A DNA stretch of 64,000 nucleotides from Albula goreensis (taxonomy: Eukaryota; Chordata; Actinopteri; Albuliformes; Albulidae). Location: the NCBI GenBank assembly GCA_022829145.1, contig CM040763.1, positions 13,501,141 to 13,565,140 on the forward strand, written 5' to 3'. Positions 35,401 through 48,368 of the stretch are shown here, piece by piece. Under the pieces are notes generated by a model that saw nothing but the letters and a program-made list of their open reading frames with translations, was not told the origin of the DNA and ran no database searches. The stretch's first letter is position 1; the number at the start of each line of letters is the position of its first letter. Both the position numbers and the translations under genes were made by a program.

Positions 35401-38400
35401 TACGTACCAAATACATCTACGGTAATGGCGTCTTACAAGACATTAAATAACTGTGCCGAAACTTGACGCTAGGCTACATAATGATTGTACTTTCTCTGCT
35501 GAATTGCACAGACCAAAGATGCAGTGTTCAATATCACTGCCATGGTATATTCAGTCTGTGGCACAGGCAATATCTACAGCCGTCAGTCATACAGGACCCC
35601 ACTCCTTAATGAAAGAATAATTACAATGAAACAATAATCAAACAATAATTTGCACTGTATTTTCATGGCTGGACGAGAGCATGAGTTATGTTATTTCAGC
35701 AGGGGTGTCTTATACACAAAACAAAACCGAGCTACAAAAATAATAATACCACTAAATAAATACACCAAAATAAAAAACAAAAGAATCACTAAAAGTGATT
35801 CTGAATTACATTCTGCTTCGATAAAGTCACCGCCAGGGCTGCCTTGGCTGGCTGCTTAATGTCAACTTCCATCCCTTTCAGGCAGGGACTTACACAGCAA
35901 AGTGCGAAAACTGTTTTTGCTTGTGTTTCAAGTCATACTGAGGGATATGTGGAGGAACCTTCCAGTTTAACAGCTTCAGTTTTAAGGTTAGGTGTCAGAG
36001 AGGAACTGGTGTATCGTTACTGTAGCTTTGGAGAGGCCTGGGCCGCTGTCTATCCCAGGTTTGACTGCGGTAAGGGCGGAGAGGCAGGGCTGACAGGCCC
36101 AGATCAGACCCATGGTGGTACCTTCATAAATCCCCATGTGCTGACAGTGCCTGGCTTTGCTCTCGGGGGTTCCACATCGTTACCCCCATGACTGAGAGCG
36201 CCCTACTTTACAGCCCTGACAGCTACAGAGAAACAAAATGCTACTGTCTAACTGGGCCGGGGATGGCGCCTCCTCCTACCTGAACAGATGGGTTTGATCA
36301 AAGGGGCGCTCATGACGACCTGGCACGAAGAAGCAGCATTTTGCCCCTCTGGAGCCTTCTGCATGTGACCAGCGCAAGTCATGGCACTACACAACACAGA
36401 CGCACTTAACATTACAGAACCCTTTGCTGGGAAAGCTGGCCATCATGGATCGAAACCGCTGAATCTCAGGAGAGATTTGGGACGTTTTTCAGGGTTTTCC
36501 ACGGTTAAATTTCATCTTGATCATGCGGTCGCAAATATGCACCTGTGTTGACTGATAATAGGGGGCTTGACGCCCCATTTCTAACTTTCGGGAACTCGCC
36601 AAAGCAGCCAGTCCTGTAGGGCCGAACCCCACCCCTTATTACGGCTCTGTAATTTGAGGGCCTGCCAGATTTGCGGAGGATCCACACCCTTCAGAGACAC
36701 ATCCAGGGCTCCGCAGAAATCCCCATTATGTCTGCTGCTTTGAAGTGTGTGGGCTAATGTAGCATGTAGCCGTGTACAGTAGGCCTCAGATAAGCCTGGC
36801 AATGGTCCCTCCATGGGAAGTCAGCCAGAATTTCACAATAATAGAATAATCCCAGTGAGGGAAACAGAGCTCTGTTAAAGGACACATAGCTTGAGTTTCA
36901 TTATTAAAATAATAGTTACATTTGAATAATGATACAAAAAAATCTGATTTTGTGAGAGTGTATGTGCCAACCATGAATCCAAGGCAAAAAACACCTGTCC
37001 AGGGCATTCATTTTTTAAAACCAAGTTTCCAAATGTTTCCTGGGGGTAGAGGTTTGACAGCTACTGTACAAGTAATGTGTCAAACCTTAAGATATCATGA
37101 CCATCCACAGAAAAACTTGGCAGAAATTCCATTTAACTCCAGAGTAACCTCACATTTATGATTACAACCCTGCAGGCTCCTAAATAATGGGTCAGGGAGC
37201 TTACAGAATGAGGGACCACCAACCAGATCAGCTAAATCAGCTCAGAACAGAAGGAAGTCCTGAGAAACCGGACGACTTACAGCCAGTGAACGCAGAGCCG
37301 CTGTCACCAGCCCTGCACTTCAATGACATCAAAAATCAAAAACCTTCCTGTTTTGGCACCGATTTTGAAAAATGGGTTCACACAGAACACATTCTTTCAG
37401 TAATTAACATGAGGCTTGCAAAAAAAAAAAACGCAAGAGAGAAAAACATCAATAACTGGATGCATGTCCCTTTCTTGTTTGTGAGCATCTGGTTTCAAAC
37501 ACGCTCTCACACCCTGCAGATGAAAGACGTGACAGAAAAATTAGTCGCGTATCAGAGTTGAAAAGGCAGTAGCTGTGCTCAGGTCTCGGACAGCCAGCTT
37601 CCGGAACTTTCCGTCCCTGCATTTGACTGACAGAATGCAGGGAGCAGCTTCAAACAAACGGCACAGGTCCAAAACTACTGCTGATTATAGGAGGAAGTTT
37701 TATTGCACATACAAACCACCATCTTGACCTACGAAATCAGTTTAAATATTAGGTTTTTTTTTGGCACTGACAGCTACTTCACACGCTAAAACCTTCAGTA
37801 AATCTGGCCTTTTGCTGGAATTTATGGCTGTAATTGCCTTTTATGGCAGGTATTATTCAGAAGTGGTTCCAGCCCAGAGTTTATGGAGTTTGGCATGTAA
37901 GCAAAGGCCTGCAGCCTCAAATTCAAGATAAGACTGAGTTGATAGAATTGTGATGAAGTCTACAACCTGAAAGAAACACACTCTTTCAGTAAACAGGTAG
38001 GCAGAGCACATCCATGAATGTATTATATGTAAAATATAAACTAGACATTGCAGCTATTAGGTATCTTACACAGATAATATCTAGAAACACAAATATAAAT
38101 AAATAAATCACCATTATTAGAATGACTTTGGCTAATTTGAATTGCTATATTGGACAGCCTCTGATCATACAACCTGAGAAATCTGTGAATGAAACAAATG
38201 ATTCATCTATTCACACAGAAGACTACCCCTACATAAAACATGTCACATATTCCACACAACCGATAAAATGCAGCGATATCCAAAGCTGGGAGCATGGAAG
38301 AGGGTCAGGAATCAGTAGCGAAGGTGATGTCGATGGCATTTTAAATATATTAAGTGTTTCCATTTATTTATTTATTTTTGCTAGGAGAAATTCATCTCTG

Positions 38401-39525
38401 TGGCGGGGACAGGAAACAAATTTGGTCTCCTCAAGACGCAAAATTGAATCAGGTGTCTGGCCCTCTTAAGGAAATGAAGTTGTTTATGGGAGGGGGGTAT
38501 TTAATGAGGGTGAGAATAAGGGCCTGCCAGAATTGATGAATGGTAGTAAAACTGGAGAGGAGGGGGGGAGTTGTGTTTAAGAGCAGGACAAAAGCGGAGC
38601 ATTCTACGACCCCTGGCTGGTTTTTCCACACCCACCCTGCTCCCCATATCCTCCCCCCAACCCCCGCCAAAACCCTGGGTCCCCTCACCAGGGACCCATT
38701 TGCTCCTAACACAGTTATTACAAAACGTTTACTCAAACATATATTCTGCGGATGATGACAGTTAATGAAATAAATCTCCTCTATGCCCTGTATTTTTACA
38801 TACAGTGGCCGGTCATTACAGCGTATTGACAGACCGCGCACATCACTCAGGAATCGCCACTATGAAGCACGCCTGTTCAGGCCCAGTCTTTGGCAGACGG
38901 AGTATTTATTACTGTCTTCATTTCTTTCTTTTAATAATGTACAGTTTAGGGGGATCAACTATGTGGGCCTCATTTCACAGGCAGAATGACAGGCCTCATT
39001 ACCTTAAAATGCAGTAGTTAAAAAAGATTAATATTTTAAAAACGGAATTCCACCTCTCCAGAAAATATAACTGAAGCACAATTGAAGCAAAATTGATGCA
39101 ATGACCAAGTCTATTCAAATTTCATTTGTAATGACACCATGAACAGCATGACTGGCATCGGCATTTAAAAGAGGATTCTATACATACATCTTTGGTTTTA
39201 AATTGTACTGCAGACATTGGAGAATTTGATTTCTAGGCAAAGATAAAACTAGTAGTGTTTTCATTTTGTACTACGGAGTGGGGAACTGGAGGTCCCTAAT
39301 TACAGTGCTTACGCAGTGCCTACAGTTGTTATGATGAGCAAAGGGGACAAAAACAATGTTACGATGTAGTAAGCAAAACACCGGTTACGTTTGCAGACAA
39401 CTTATTGTGCAATGTTTTTCATATGAACCAAATCTCAGTGGTCAAACTTGCTGAACAATCTCAACAAGGCTATGAATGCAAAGTGGGACTAAAGTATGGA
39501 CTAGGAGCTTTACTCAACAGCTATG

Positions 39526-39715
39526 ACTCATTAGACACTGGGAGCCAATGACCACAAGGGGTGTGTAGTTACTCATTAGACATGGGCAGCCAATGACCAC
39601 AAGGGGTGTGTAGTTACTCATTAGACATGGGCAGCCAATGACCGCAAGGGGTGTGAACACAAACTTATCAGACACTGAGAGACAACGACCACAAAGGTGC
39701 GTTATTTGACTCGAT
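39526..39715 (+). repeat. Minisatellite, 45-bp unit, three clear copies plus one diverged
   Basis: ACTCATTAGACA recurs at 39526, 39571 and 39616, exactly 45 bp apart, with GCCAATGACCACAAGGGGTG inside each. The fourth unit (from about 39661) has many changes. Each clear unit carries AGCCAATGA, a fit to the NF-Y CCAAT-box consensus. The 45-bp unit is in frame on the minus strand and gives a repeated peptide, but no gene context supports translation. Confidence 0.92.
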
Positions 39716-41406
39716 TCTGACATCCAACACTGTGCTTCATTACTGCTTTATATTTTGAAGTGCAGGTATTGGACCAAACAAAAAGCTTCTCAAATAGTGA
39801 GGACTGGTCAAACAGAAATTATTGCACAAAAATTGTTTTTTTTTTTTTTACATTGATTTAATAATCTGGGAAAATTTTGATTTCAGTCCTAATAACTTTT
39901 AGAAAAGTCAATAATCACATTGACAGCATGGTAATAACAATGGTAAGCCTGTAGTGTTGACGGCTGGCGTGATGACAGAGACTCGTAAAATAAGAGTGTG
40001 GAAACAGAAAACAGTGTTTTGTTCATGTATGCCCGGTAGAGTGGCGAAGCTCTGGAGAAACGGATCGAGGCTTCAGATTAGGAGCAGTGCAGAATCGCGG
40101 TAACAAAGATCAGTGCAGTGAAATGAGGGTGAGGCGCCTGCTCTCCTCTCCTGTCCCTGTTGATTTTAGCTGAGTATGAATTATTGACCTCCCAGCCCAG
40201 GCCCCGCTCATTACTGAGGAAGTGTCAGGCCTGTGTTTTTTTTTCCTTGGTGATGCGGAGAGCTGAAGTCCGGCTCTTTCTCTGTCTCTCTGACCGCTCG
40301 CTCGCACATGCTCCATCTTTAATGCGCTGCCTGGACTGCAATCCTGGGCCTTCATCAGAGAGCGAGCCGGGCGGGCCGTGTTTGAGCCGCACGTCCGCCA
40401 GACGGACGAGGCCTGCAGCTAGCTGCCTCCTGGAGGTGGAAGGGGAGGACTGAGGTTTGCCGAGACAAGTCAAGAATGTTAAAAGGAGCACGCCGGCACG
40501 AGCTGAAAAAGTTTGGCCCAGAGTTTTCCACGCGTCTTACAAACACTGGGCACGACTCTCGATTTTTTTGTCTCTCCATCGATCTGGGGGTTGGTCTCGT
40601 ACCGTGCTGTTCCTTGCATCCTGGTACTGCACAAGTGTCTCAGCCCAACAGCAAATATAAGTGGATCTGAGGTGTCTCCACTGGCGAAACATTGCTCTGG
40701 ACTGCTTTCATATCGGTGCTTAACCTCGGATTTTTGAATTTTTGAAAGGCTTTTGAATTTTTTGCAAAGGAAATCAATAACTACTCATGTATGAACCTCA
40801 GGTTAAGCACTTAGGTGGACATACCCAGCATGTATCAGTTCAACTTTCCCCATTCAACCCAACACACGCTGGATTTATTAACTCACCATCACGGTTTTCT
40901 AAGCCATTTTAACCAGGAAATGTCATTATAATGATATACAAGACTGAACATCCTCAACATCTGTGGTTCACAGAACAGCCTGTAAGTGATGCTTATGTGC
41001 CATTTAAGCTGTATAGGTGGTTAGCCAACCACAATGCACCAGCAAGGAAGCTACGCATTTACACATCTTAGAGACAACTGCCCAAGACAGTGTCTCAGAA
41101 TTCCACTAATCCAATTTGATCTGCAAATACACACTTGACAGTTGCAAATGAATAGAGCTGATCTATAAATGGACATTAGAGAGTTGTAAATATAGACCAT
41201 GTTGTTTTAAGATTTTCATCTGCACACAAATTCTCTCTTTACATATATTACATCTTGCACACATCTATACTCATAAGTGTTAAACTTTCCAAGTCATGGG
41301 GTATATTTGCAGCTGTTCTGGTTACAAATCATGGTCAGCGTTTGGTAGTTGTGTTGCACTGTGTTGCAATATGTACAAATCATATTCAACTATATTCAAG
41401 TATACT

Positions 41407-41515
41407 CATACTTGTGAATCTGCAGCTCCTTTGCAAATATGTCCCATGATTTGTAAATAACAACATTTGCAAACATGTAAATATTTGCAAAAGGAGCTGC
41501 AGATTCACAAGTATG
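41407..41515. repeat. 109-bp fold-back (inverted repeat), AT-rich, possible MITE remnant
   Basis: The left arm from 41407 (CATACTTGTGAATCTGCAGC, then TCCTTT) is matched perfectly for 26 bp by the inverted right arm ending at 41515. After a one-base bulge a further GCAAATAT pairs, and weaker pairing continues to a short loop near 41459. The preceding 250 bp repeat ACAAATCAT-type motifs. It could be the end of a foldback DNA element or a transcribed hairpin. No transposase is nearby. Confidence 0.7.
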
Positions 41516-42000
41516 TTTAGACGATAAAACTGGAGATCTCACTCCACAGTCTGTGTTTTGTTCCATGTGCATTTTCACTTATAAAATACTATACAATATT
41601 TGAGGCATATTTTGTTGCAGTTGCCAGCTGAGTTAATGTCCTCAGATGAGGTCCCCTAGTCTCACTATGTTCATTCTCCATCATCTGTAATTATGTTTAA
41701 AAAACATGAACCTAGCAAGTTTGTCTTGGAACGCAATAAAAAATTCACTGAGTTTGTCACCATTACAAAAGTGACTAACAACTGAACAATAACAAATGGA
41801 GCTCTTACAACTTAGCCTCTTAAAGCACAACCTTTGTTCCTCAACAAGATATCAAGGAAAACAAATAAAGGAATACACATGAATAAGTACCTAATGGCAT
41901 CAGCAGCTGAGGTATATTCCCTGAGGCTATTCCCACCTCACTTACTCAGTCTGGATATGAGGTCTGTGGCTCATAGCCTCATACCCTCTTTAGCGGTGCT

Positions 42001-42270
42001 TCAGTGCTGAAGCAGCTGTGTTTGAACTGAGAAGCAGCAAAATGACTCCAAATGGAGGAATCCGGCACATTCCGCATCTAGGTCTGCATGGGGATTGTGG
42101 GTGACATTTTTATGTCACCGCTCTGACAGCCTCCTCGTTTTTCTTGCAGAGTTTGAAGCTCTCCTCATTAGCCTGTGGGATTGTATTTAACATGGCTTTG
42201 AGCTCATAAAGACAATGGTTTCACAAGGCGCTTGTCACGGCTCACAATCTCAAAGCCTTTAAAAGGGGTG
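42001..42270. promoter_or_regulatory. Candidate conserved non-coding element
   Basis: Non-repetitive block with GAAGCAGCTGTG (an E box), GTGACATTTTTATGTCAC (an inverted motif), CTCATTAGCCTG and CCTTTAAAAGG. A pyrimidine run followed by CTTGCAG near 42142-42150 mimics a plus-strand splice acceptor, but no exon is recognisable after it. Enhancer-like by eye only. Confidence 0.27.
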
Positions 42271-43740
42271 AGGGAAGGGGAAACCGTCTAAAATAGGCCT
42301 GCTCTGCTCATCGAGTAACAAGTTCACTGCTCAGAACAATACGATTTACATGAAATCTCCACCTTAAATAAATCCTGCAATGTACACCAAACTGGAGCGA
42401 CAACAGAAACTGTGGATGCATCAGCACTTGAATAGACTCTTCCGCAGAATGAGAACTGCAGTGGTGTGTTTTCAGGCACTGCGCTAAGCAGAAACAAGGA
42501 TTCAAAAAACAAGTGCAAAATATGTTGAGGGTTATAAATGAAGATTTACAACAGTCCTGACATCCTAGCCACTTATTTTGGGTTAGGTCGTGTATTCAGT
42601 ACAAGGATGCCTACAGCAAACTGAGGAAGTGTGTTTGGCTTTCCCGCAGAATATCAAACTAGTGTCAAGGTCCACCTGTACAGAACCTTTCTGCTGAGCA
42701 GTAGGCGATTTGATTGAGGCACAACAAAAGCTCTGCTTCCTTCCTGCTCGACGGATCTCATGTTCAGAGGAGGACGATGACGCACTTCAGTTTCTGCCCT
42801 ACCTTTCTAGTGACACTCGGCTCACAGCTGAGTATTTACCCTGCAATTATCCGCCAAAACCCTTCATCTCTTTAAGGGCCTCTCCCCGAAATCTTCTGAC
42901 GGGAACAGCGCGGTTCTCCCAACATGGAGTTTATCATGACGCCACCCGACAGCGAGGAGGAGGAGGAGGAAGAGAAAAGCGGGGCAAGCAGGCCTCTGGA
43001 TCTCGTTTAGAGCTCAAAAATACAGTTTGATTAAAATGCCAAACAAAGCAAGGAACAAACAAACAAATCAAAACAAAACAGGGCCTTATAATGCACCGGG
43101 GAGAGCGGTGATGTATCGCGGATCTATATGAAGAGGAGGGATGAGAAGAACAAAGCAGGGATTCCAGAAGGTGGAAGATGAGGAACTTTTGCTGTTTGGT
43201 TTCTGACATATTTTCCTGTCAGGAAATGATCACATCTTAAAGCACCTCAGCAGAGGCTTCTAGACACAGTGCTATGTAATAAGACTTAGTCATACCAATG
43301 GCCAATTTGGGAGTTCAGATTTCTCCTCTCTCATCTGCCACGAAACATTTGTGCAGTGCTGTTGTATTGAGTTACAAAGATTAGCAAATTACTGATGCCA
43401 AACATGGGATAATATGTGTGATGATCTAAAACATTATCATACATGCCAAAACTCTATTTTTGAATTAGCATGTTGGCCATATTTTCTTTGATATACAGTA
43501 TATCATGATAAATAGTGAGCAGTATTTAATGTCATTGTTTTCCCACAATGATTCAATAAGGGACTGGGGATCTATAATGATAAACATATTCATCTTGCAA
43601 TTGTGGAGGAAACAATTTCTAAAAAACACTAGAAATGCTGCATAATCACTGACATTTAATCCATAAATGATCACTAAGCAAAAAAAAGAAAAAAAAATCC
43701 CTATGTTAAAAATGATATTTAATTGAAATCCCAGTTTTGC

Positions 43741-44120
43741 TAAGAGCTTAATGGGCTAGTCCCTTTCTGAAATCTATAAGAAATGCTTAATCCCTTCATT
43801 TCTCTGGGGGTCCCTGCATACAGTCACCCTTTTTCTCCATATGTTTATCAGGGTGGCCTTTGCTCTCTTTAAAGCCAGATCCCATGCCCTTTCAATCATG
43901 AAGCATATTTCTCCTCTGTCAGAGCAGAGCAGTTCCTAACGACGGGGGAGGCCAGCTGGGAGAGAGAGGGGGCAGTGGGCTCGTGCATTAACATAATAAT
44001 CCAACTGCGCTCCCATAGGCCCTTAGGCCACACAGCATATTAGGTAGGCCCCCTGTGTGGGTCCTTGCAGAAGCCGTCTTATGATTTGCCTGTCAACCTG
44101 TGGCTCTAACTGCCTGCAAA
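43741..44120. promoter_or_regulatory. Candidate conserved non-coding element
   Basis: About 380 bp of repeat-free sequence with AGCTTAATGGGC, AATGCTTAATCCC, TATGTTTATCAGG, GCTCTCTTTAAAGCC and CATTAACATAATAATCC. Balanced composition, lack of frames and clustered motifs set it apart from the AT-rich flanks. Of the blocks in intron 4 it looks the strongest candidate for a pou4f2-region enhancer. Confidence 0.35.
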
Positions 44121-44799
44121 AAAAGAAAAAAAACCTAGTGTGGTTCATAATATAATGCACACTGCTGCCTGTCTCTCTGGTGTAAGGCTATGTGGTTTCT
44201 AAACATACTGAGAGGATTTGTTTCAAGACATTCTGTATCAATTTGATTCTTGTTGCTGCTCACATCTTGTAAATAAAATGAACCAGTTTGTCCATGCAAT
44301 TTAATTAAAACAACCAATTTGCAATGCATTTTATCTTGTTCTATAAAATGTAAAATTATGTGTTAGCTTCACTAAAACCTAGATGAACCCATTGTTTCAT
44401 ATGAGGAACCTGTCCAATCCACATGCCATTCAACATGGTTTACTAAAATGAAAAAAGAGAAAAACCAAAGGCTTTGTTTTATACTGAACCAAGTAAGCAA
44501 TCACATTTTAAAATTCTGAGGCAATCGCATACAACATTGGTCTTCTCACAAACTTCATAACACTTAAGTGACCTTAACTGGCTGGCTACTTATTAACATT
44601 GTTTGGTCCTGCTAGATTCATGAGCATGACATTTCATGGCCGCTTGGAAAATAACTTTCTAAACATACAGCAGCGGCAACAAACTTCTCCACAGTGCACG
44701 TTATTTTCAATGTCCCTCCACTAAAGTGAAATGACCACTGTCATGCACTTATATTGCTGAGTCACAATCTTTTTTAATACTAATTGTTATCATTAGCTT

Positions 44800-44930
44800 T
44801 GCACTCATTAGCCTTGCAAATACCCTTATCCAAAGCAACTCTCAGGGCCTGCATATTATCCATTTCTGCAGCACTGAGTATCTCTCCCAAGGGTGCAAGA
44901 GCAGTAATGTTCAAGTTACAAACACATTAA
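44800..44930 (-). mobile_element. SINE copy (L2-type tail), minus strand, truncated head
   Basis: Read on the minus strand it ends GAGAGTTGCTTTGGATAAGG and GTATTTGCAAGG, the same tail as the 11951-12160 SINE. It is preceded by CAGTGCTGCAGAAATGGATA as in the family body. The tRNA-like head is not clear. Confidence 0.6.
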
Positions 44931-46039
44931 GAAGCTCCCTTTACATTAGCCTTGCTATATGCTCTGCTCTAAGGACAAATGCAGAGGGTATTTAAGTCCA
45001 CTTTAAGAAAAGGAAAATTTAGACTGCAGTTGAGAGTAAAATTCTATACAGGAAAGGACACATTGGAGTAGCATGAATATGAAAGTTTTTGTGTTTCAAT
45101 TTATGCACCAAAGCAAACAGACCCTTTTTATTTTTTTAATTTTATAAGGGTGTATGTGGTACAGGTGGACATTTTTGTAATGCAAGTATATATTTTTATG
45201 CCACAAGAATTGACACTAAAATTGAATTAAAGGGAAAAAAAAGGAACTGTGGAGAAAAAAAATGTATCCCCTACCCAGAGGAACTCTCTGCTCGTCAGTC
45301 TCCTTGATGAAACAGCCAGTGGGGTTGAACAGTGGAGAACACAGCGGACAAAACAACAGAAGACAAATGACAGCGTCGGATTGGGTCTGAGGATTACTGA
45401 TTGTTGGGCTTGATGCAGAAAGGGTGGTAACAGTAGTGGAGGAAGCAGCGGTCCCATACAGCTGAAACGCAAAGCGCAAAAAAAAAACCCTGCAGAGGAA
45501 ACAACTCCACAAACAACCTGATCAAGCAGAGTGGCAGGCCTCCACCCGGCCTCGCCCCCACGGGGAGCCCTTCCTAATTGGCGGAGAGGGCAGCTTAGAG
45601 CCCGTGCCCGCTCGCTCACTCACAACTCTCCCAGGACCTCCCACACCACACGCCAATTACTGCCAATTGTGTGGGGGGTGGTTGAGATGTGGACAGTCGT
45701 CCACCAGGAATATGCCCGAGCTTGGGCCGAATTAACTGAATCGTTACCTCTGGAAGAGAGCGCGGAGAGAAAGCCCTCTTGCCACCTCCTGGCGCACTGG
45801 CCGCGGTTCCATTTCTGGTCGCGACCGGCTGGTCTGCAGCTCTCTGACCTTTTTGACCACGTCTCTGTGTGGGGGCGTGAAGATGCGAGCCGCGAAAGCT
45901 ACAAATTAGCTTGCTCGGGTGTGCTTTAAGTTCTGCTCAGCACCGCAACTGGAAAAGGGTTTCAGTTCAAGCTGGAAGTTCAGAGCGAGTAATAAAAGAA
46001 GGAATAGGCCATTACGGATACTTGAGCGAATGCTGACTA

Positions 46040-46140
46040 TACATACATTATCCATTAGCCGCTTACCCTGGTTAGGGTCACAGGGAGGCCGCAGCCTTGC
46101 TTAGCAGGGCTGGGGAAGCCTGCGATTCAAAACGGCCTAT
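46040..46140 (+). repeat. Dispersed repeat fragment
   Basis: ATTATCCATTAGCCGCTTAC followed by CCTGGTTAGGGTCACAGGG resembles a motif that recurs widely in fish genomes (TATCC...CCGCTTATCC...GGGTCGC). The element type and its limits are uncertain. Confidence 0.4.
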
Positions 46141-48150
46141 AACCCATTGCAGCTCACCCTAAAACACTGCATGTACTGGCACCTGAAACTAGGAAGACAT
46201 TACCTGTCCAAAAAGGTAACAAATGACACTACTCTGAGCTCAGCAATGGATGAAGATCAGACTCACTACAATGGTGAAAAAAGTATGAGAGCAGGTGGTT
46301 TTAATTGCTTTATTCAGTTACTGTTGAATCATGAATCTTTAAGATTTCATCAAAGAGCAATCCTAGATGATGAATCAAACTATGAAGGATACTGGAGTCA
46401 AAGAAGTCACTAGTATGTGATGAACTGTGGATAATCCTATCGAATGAAACCCTCCCTTACTCCTTGGATGCTACTCCCAGACTGAGGGGATGCTGCCCAC
46501 AGGATCGACACAAGCACAGCTAGTGGTCTCACCAGCTCAATTAAATTCAAATGGCAAAGTACAAATCTAAAATCGATATCTGTAAAAGTTCATGCCCAAA
46601 TGAACTGAACATTTGATATTACCCTACAATTTGGCATGCAAACTTTCTAAAATTAAATGTAATAATAATGAAATCCATGCACCCAAATTTTCCGCACAGT
46701 GTCTGCCTCTGCCACTATAAACTGATCATATAATCATTTATGACATAATTGTTAAGATAATAGCTATCTTATTTGGTATTTATCTCACTGCCTAGCCTTG
46801 TGGTATCATTGCTACTAGCCACTGTGATGGGTAGGCAATAAATATGTGCAATAAAAGTGAACAAACACTGATTAAAAACACTGTACAAAGAAGCGGTAAT
46901 ACTCCGTTGTTTCAGTCACAAAGTAGCACTATATGTACAGAGCTGTGCTGAACGTACACCTCGTTTCCTTGTTTACTCAGGGACGTGTTGAGGTTTCGGA
47001 AAGTAATAAACAGATAAAAAAGCTGCTTTTGCACTCAGGCCCCTTGATCAGACCGGCGATGCAGCAGACATCCTGTTATCTGCTTGCAATTTTTTTCTCT
47101 TCTTTTTGCCGCAGCCTAGAAATCCTGCAGCACATTTACGCCCAAAGAAAGAGTTAATTAGAAATACAAATTCTCCCAGATCGTTATTAATGGGAATTGT
47201 AGAATAAGCAATACATATTTTGTGCCCATAAGTAATTCTCAGGTATCTTTGATCTCGGGCCCACAGCGGATGCTGCCGAGTGCCGCTGTCTGGCTTCTGG
47301 GAGTTTGCCAGAACTAGACATCTGGCTACTTTGTTATCATTGGCTGATCCTCTCCCAGGAGGCCACTCTTGTGACACCAGGCAGAGTGTGTCCTGGCAAG
47401 GAAAATTATCAGCACATTTTGAGTGGATTAGAGTTCCAAAGTGGTCCTCAAATCTCTACAGGGGTCTGGTGCGCTGTCTTCCACCAGGGCTTTCCTGGGT
47501 TCTTTACCCCGGCCCGGGACTTAAACAGGCTCATTACAGCTATACGTGCCAACAACAGATATTCACACTGCTTTGGATCTTTATTGTACAAATATATACT
47601 GAAATTCTCGACCTTTCCAGGGTGTAGACTATGTTGATATTAATCACAGTTTTTGCAAATGGCTTGGTCATGTGTTGTTTTTTCCATAATTTTCAGTATT
47701 TCAATAGAGTATTTATGACTCATAAGTGCAATATACCAACTTTATCTTATATAAGAGATGAAGTATTTTGAGACACTGTGTCAGACGATAATTTGATCCT
47801 GAACCCTACCAAAATCAGCTCTCTAGGATAATGCCTGAAAATGAAACTACCAACAATGCAGCTAAAAATAAAAAACTTCGCATTGCTGACATCTAAAGTT
47901 AGCTTTCCACCATTGTTGTGCTTTTCTAACGGAGTACCCCAAACTTCTTCAGACACACATCTGTACAATATGTGGGTGGAGAAAGCACAAGCAGAAAGTT
48001 CTGGAGAAAGAGCATTTAATTTCACTCTCTCTTATAACAAATCAAACAGCTAACACAAAATCTGCCGAAATATGAGGCGTCACTCACAGAAAGTATGATT
48101 TGGTATGATCTAAAACAGTTGGTTAGCATTTGTCTGATTAAACAGTAGTA

Positions 48151-48368
48151 ATGTCGCTTAGAGTCAATGATTAGGGTGCTTGATTGGAACTCTGAGGTTG
48201 TAGGTCTGATTCCCTCACAAAGCACTGCCTTTGTATCCTTGAGCAGGGTACTTCACCTGAATTGCTTCAGTAAATATCCATCTCATTAAACAGACAGTGT
48301 GTCAAAAAAGTAAGCTGTGCAAGTCTTTCTGGACAAGTGCATCTGCTACAAACCTAGGTAATGTAATG
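48151..48368 (+). mobile_element. tRNA-derived SINE with L2-type tail
   Basis: Same family as the copy at 11951. It has a B-box-like GGTCTGATTCC at 48202-48212, then CTTTGTATCCTTGAGCAGGG, CACCTGAATTGCTTCAGTAA and ATATCC. It ends TTTCTGGACAAGTGCATCTG with the terminal TAATGTAATGG. It is more diverged than the first copy, with GGACAA in place of GGATAA in the tail hairpin loop. Confidence 0.72.

Noticed and set aside
37187..37561. 124-codon plus-strand frame in intron 4
   Set aside because: There is no recognisable family and it includes a poly(A)-derived Lys run. Chance is sufficient.
42142..42180. Splice-acceptor-like pyrimidine run and CTTGCAG on the plus strand
   Set aside because: The following frame matches nothing and there is no paired exon or donor. 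It is probably incidental within a possible non-coding element.
45531..45929. 132-codon plus-strand frame
   Set aside because: It is in a GC-rich patch, overlaps an opposite-strand frame of similar length, and has no recognisable domain.
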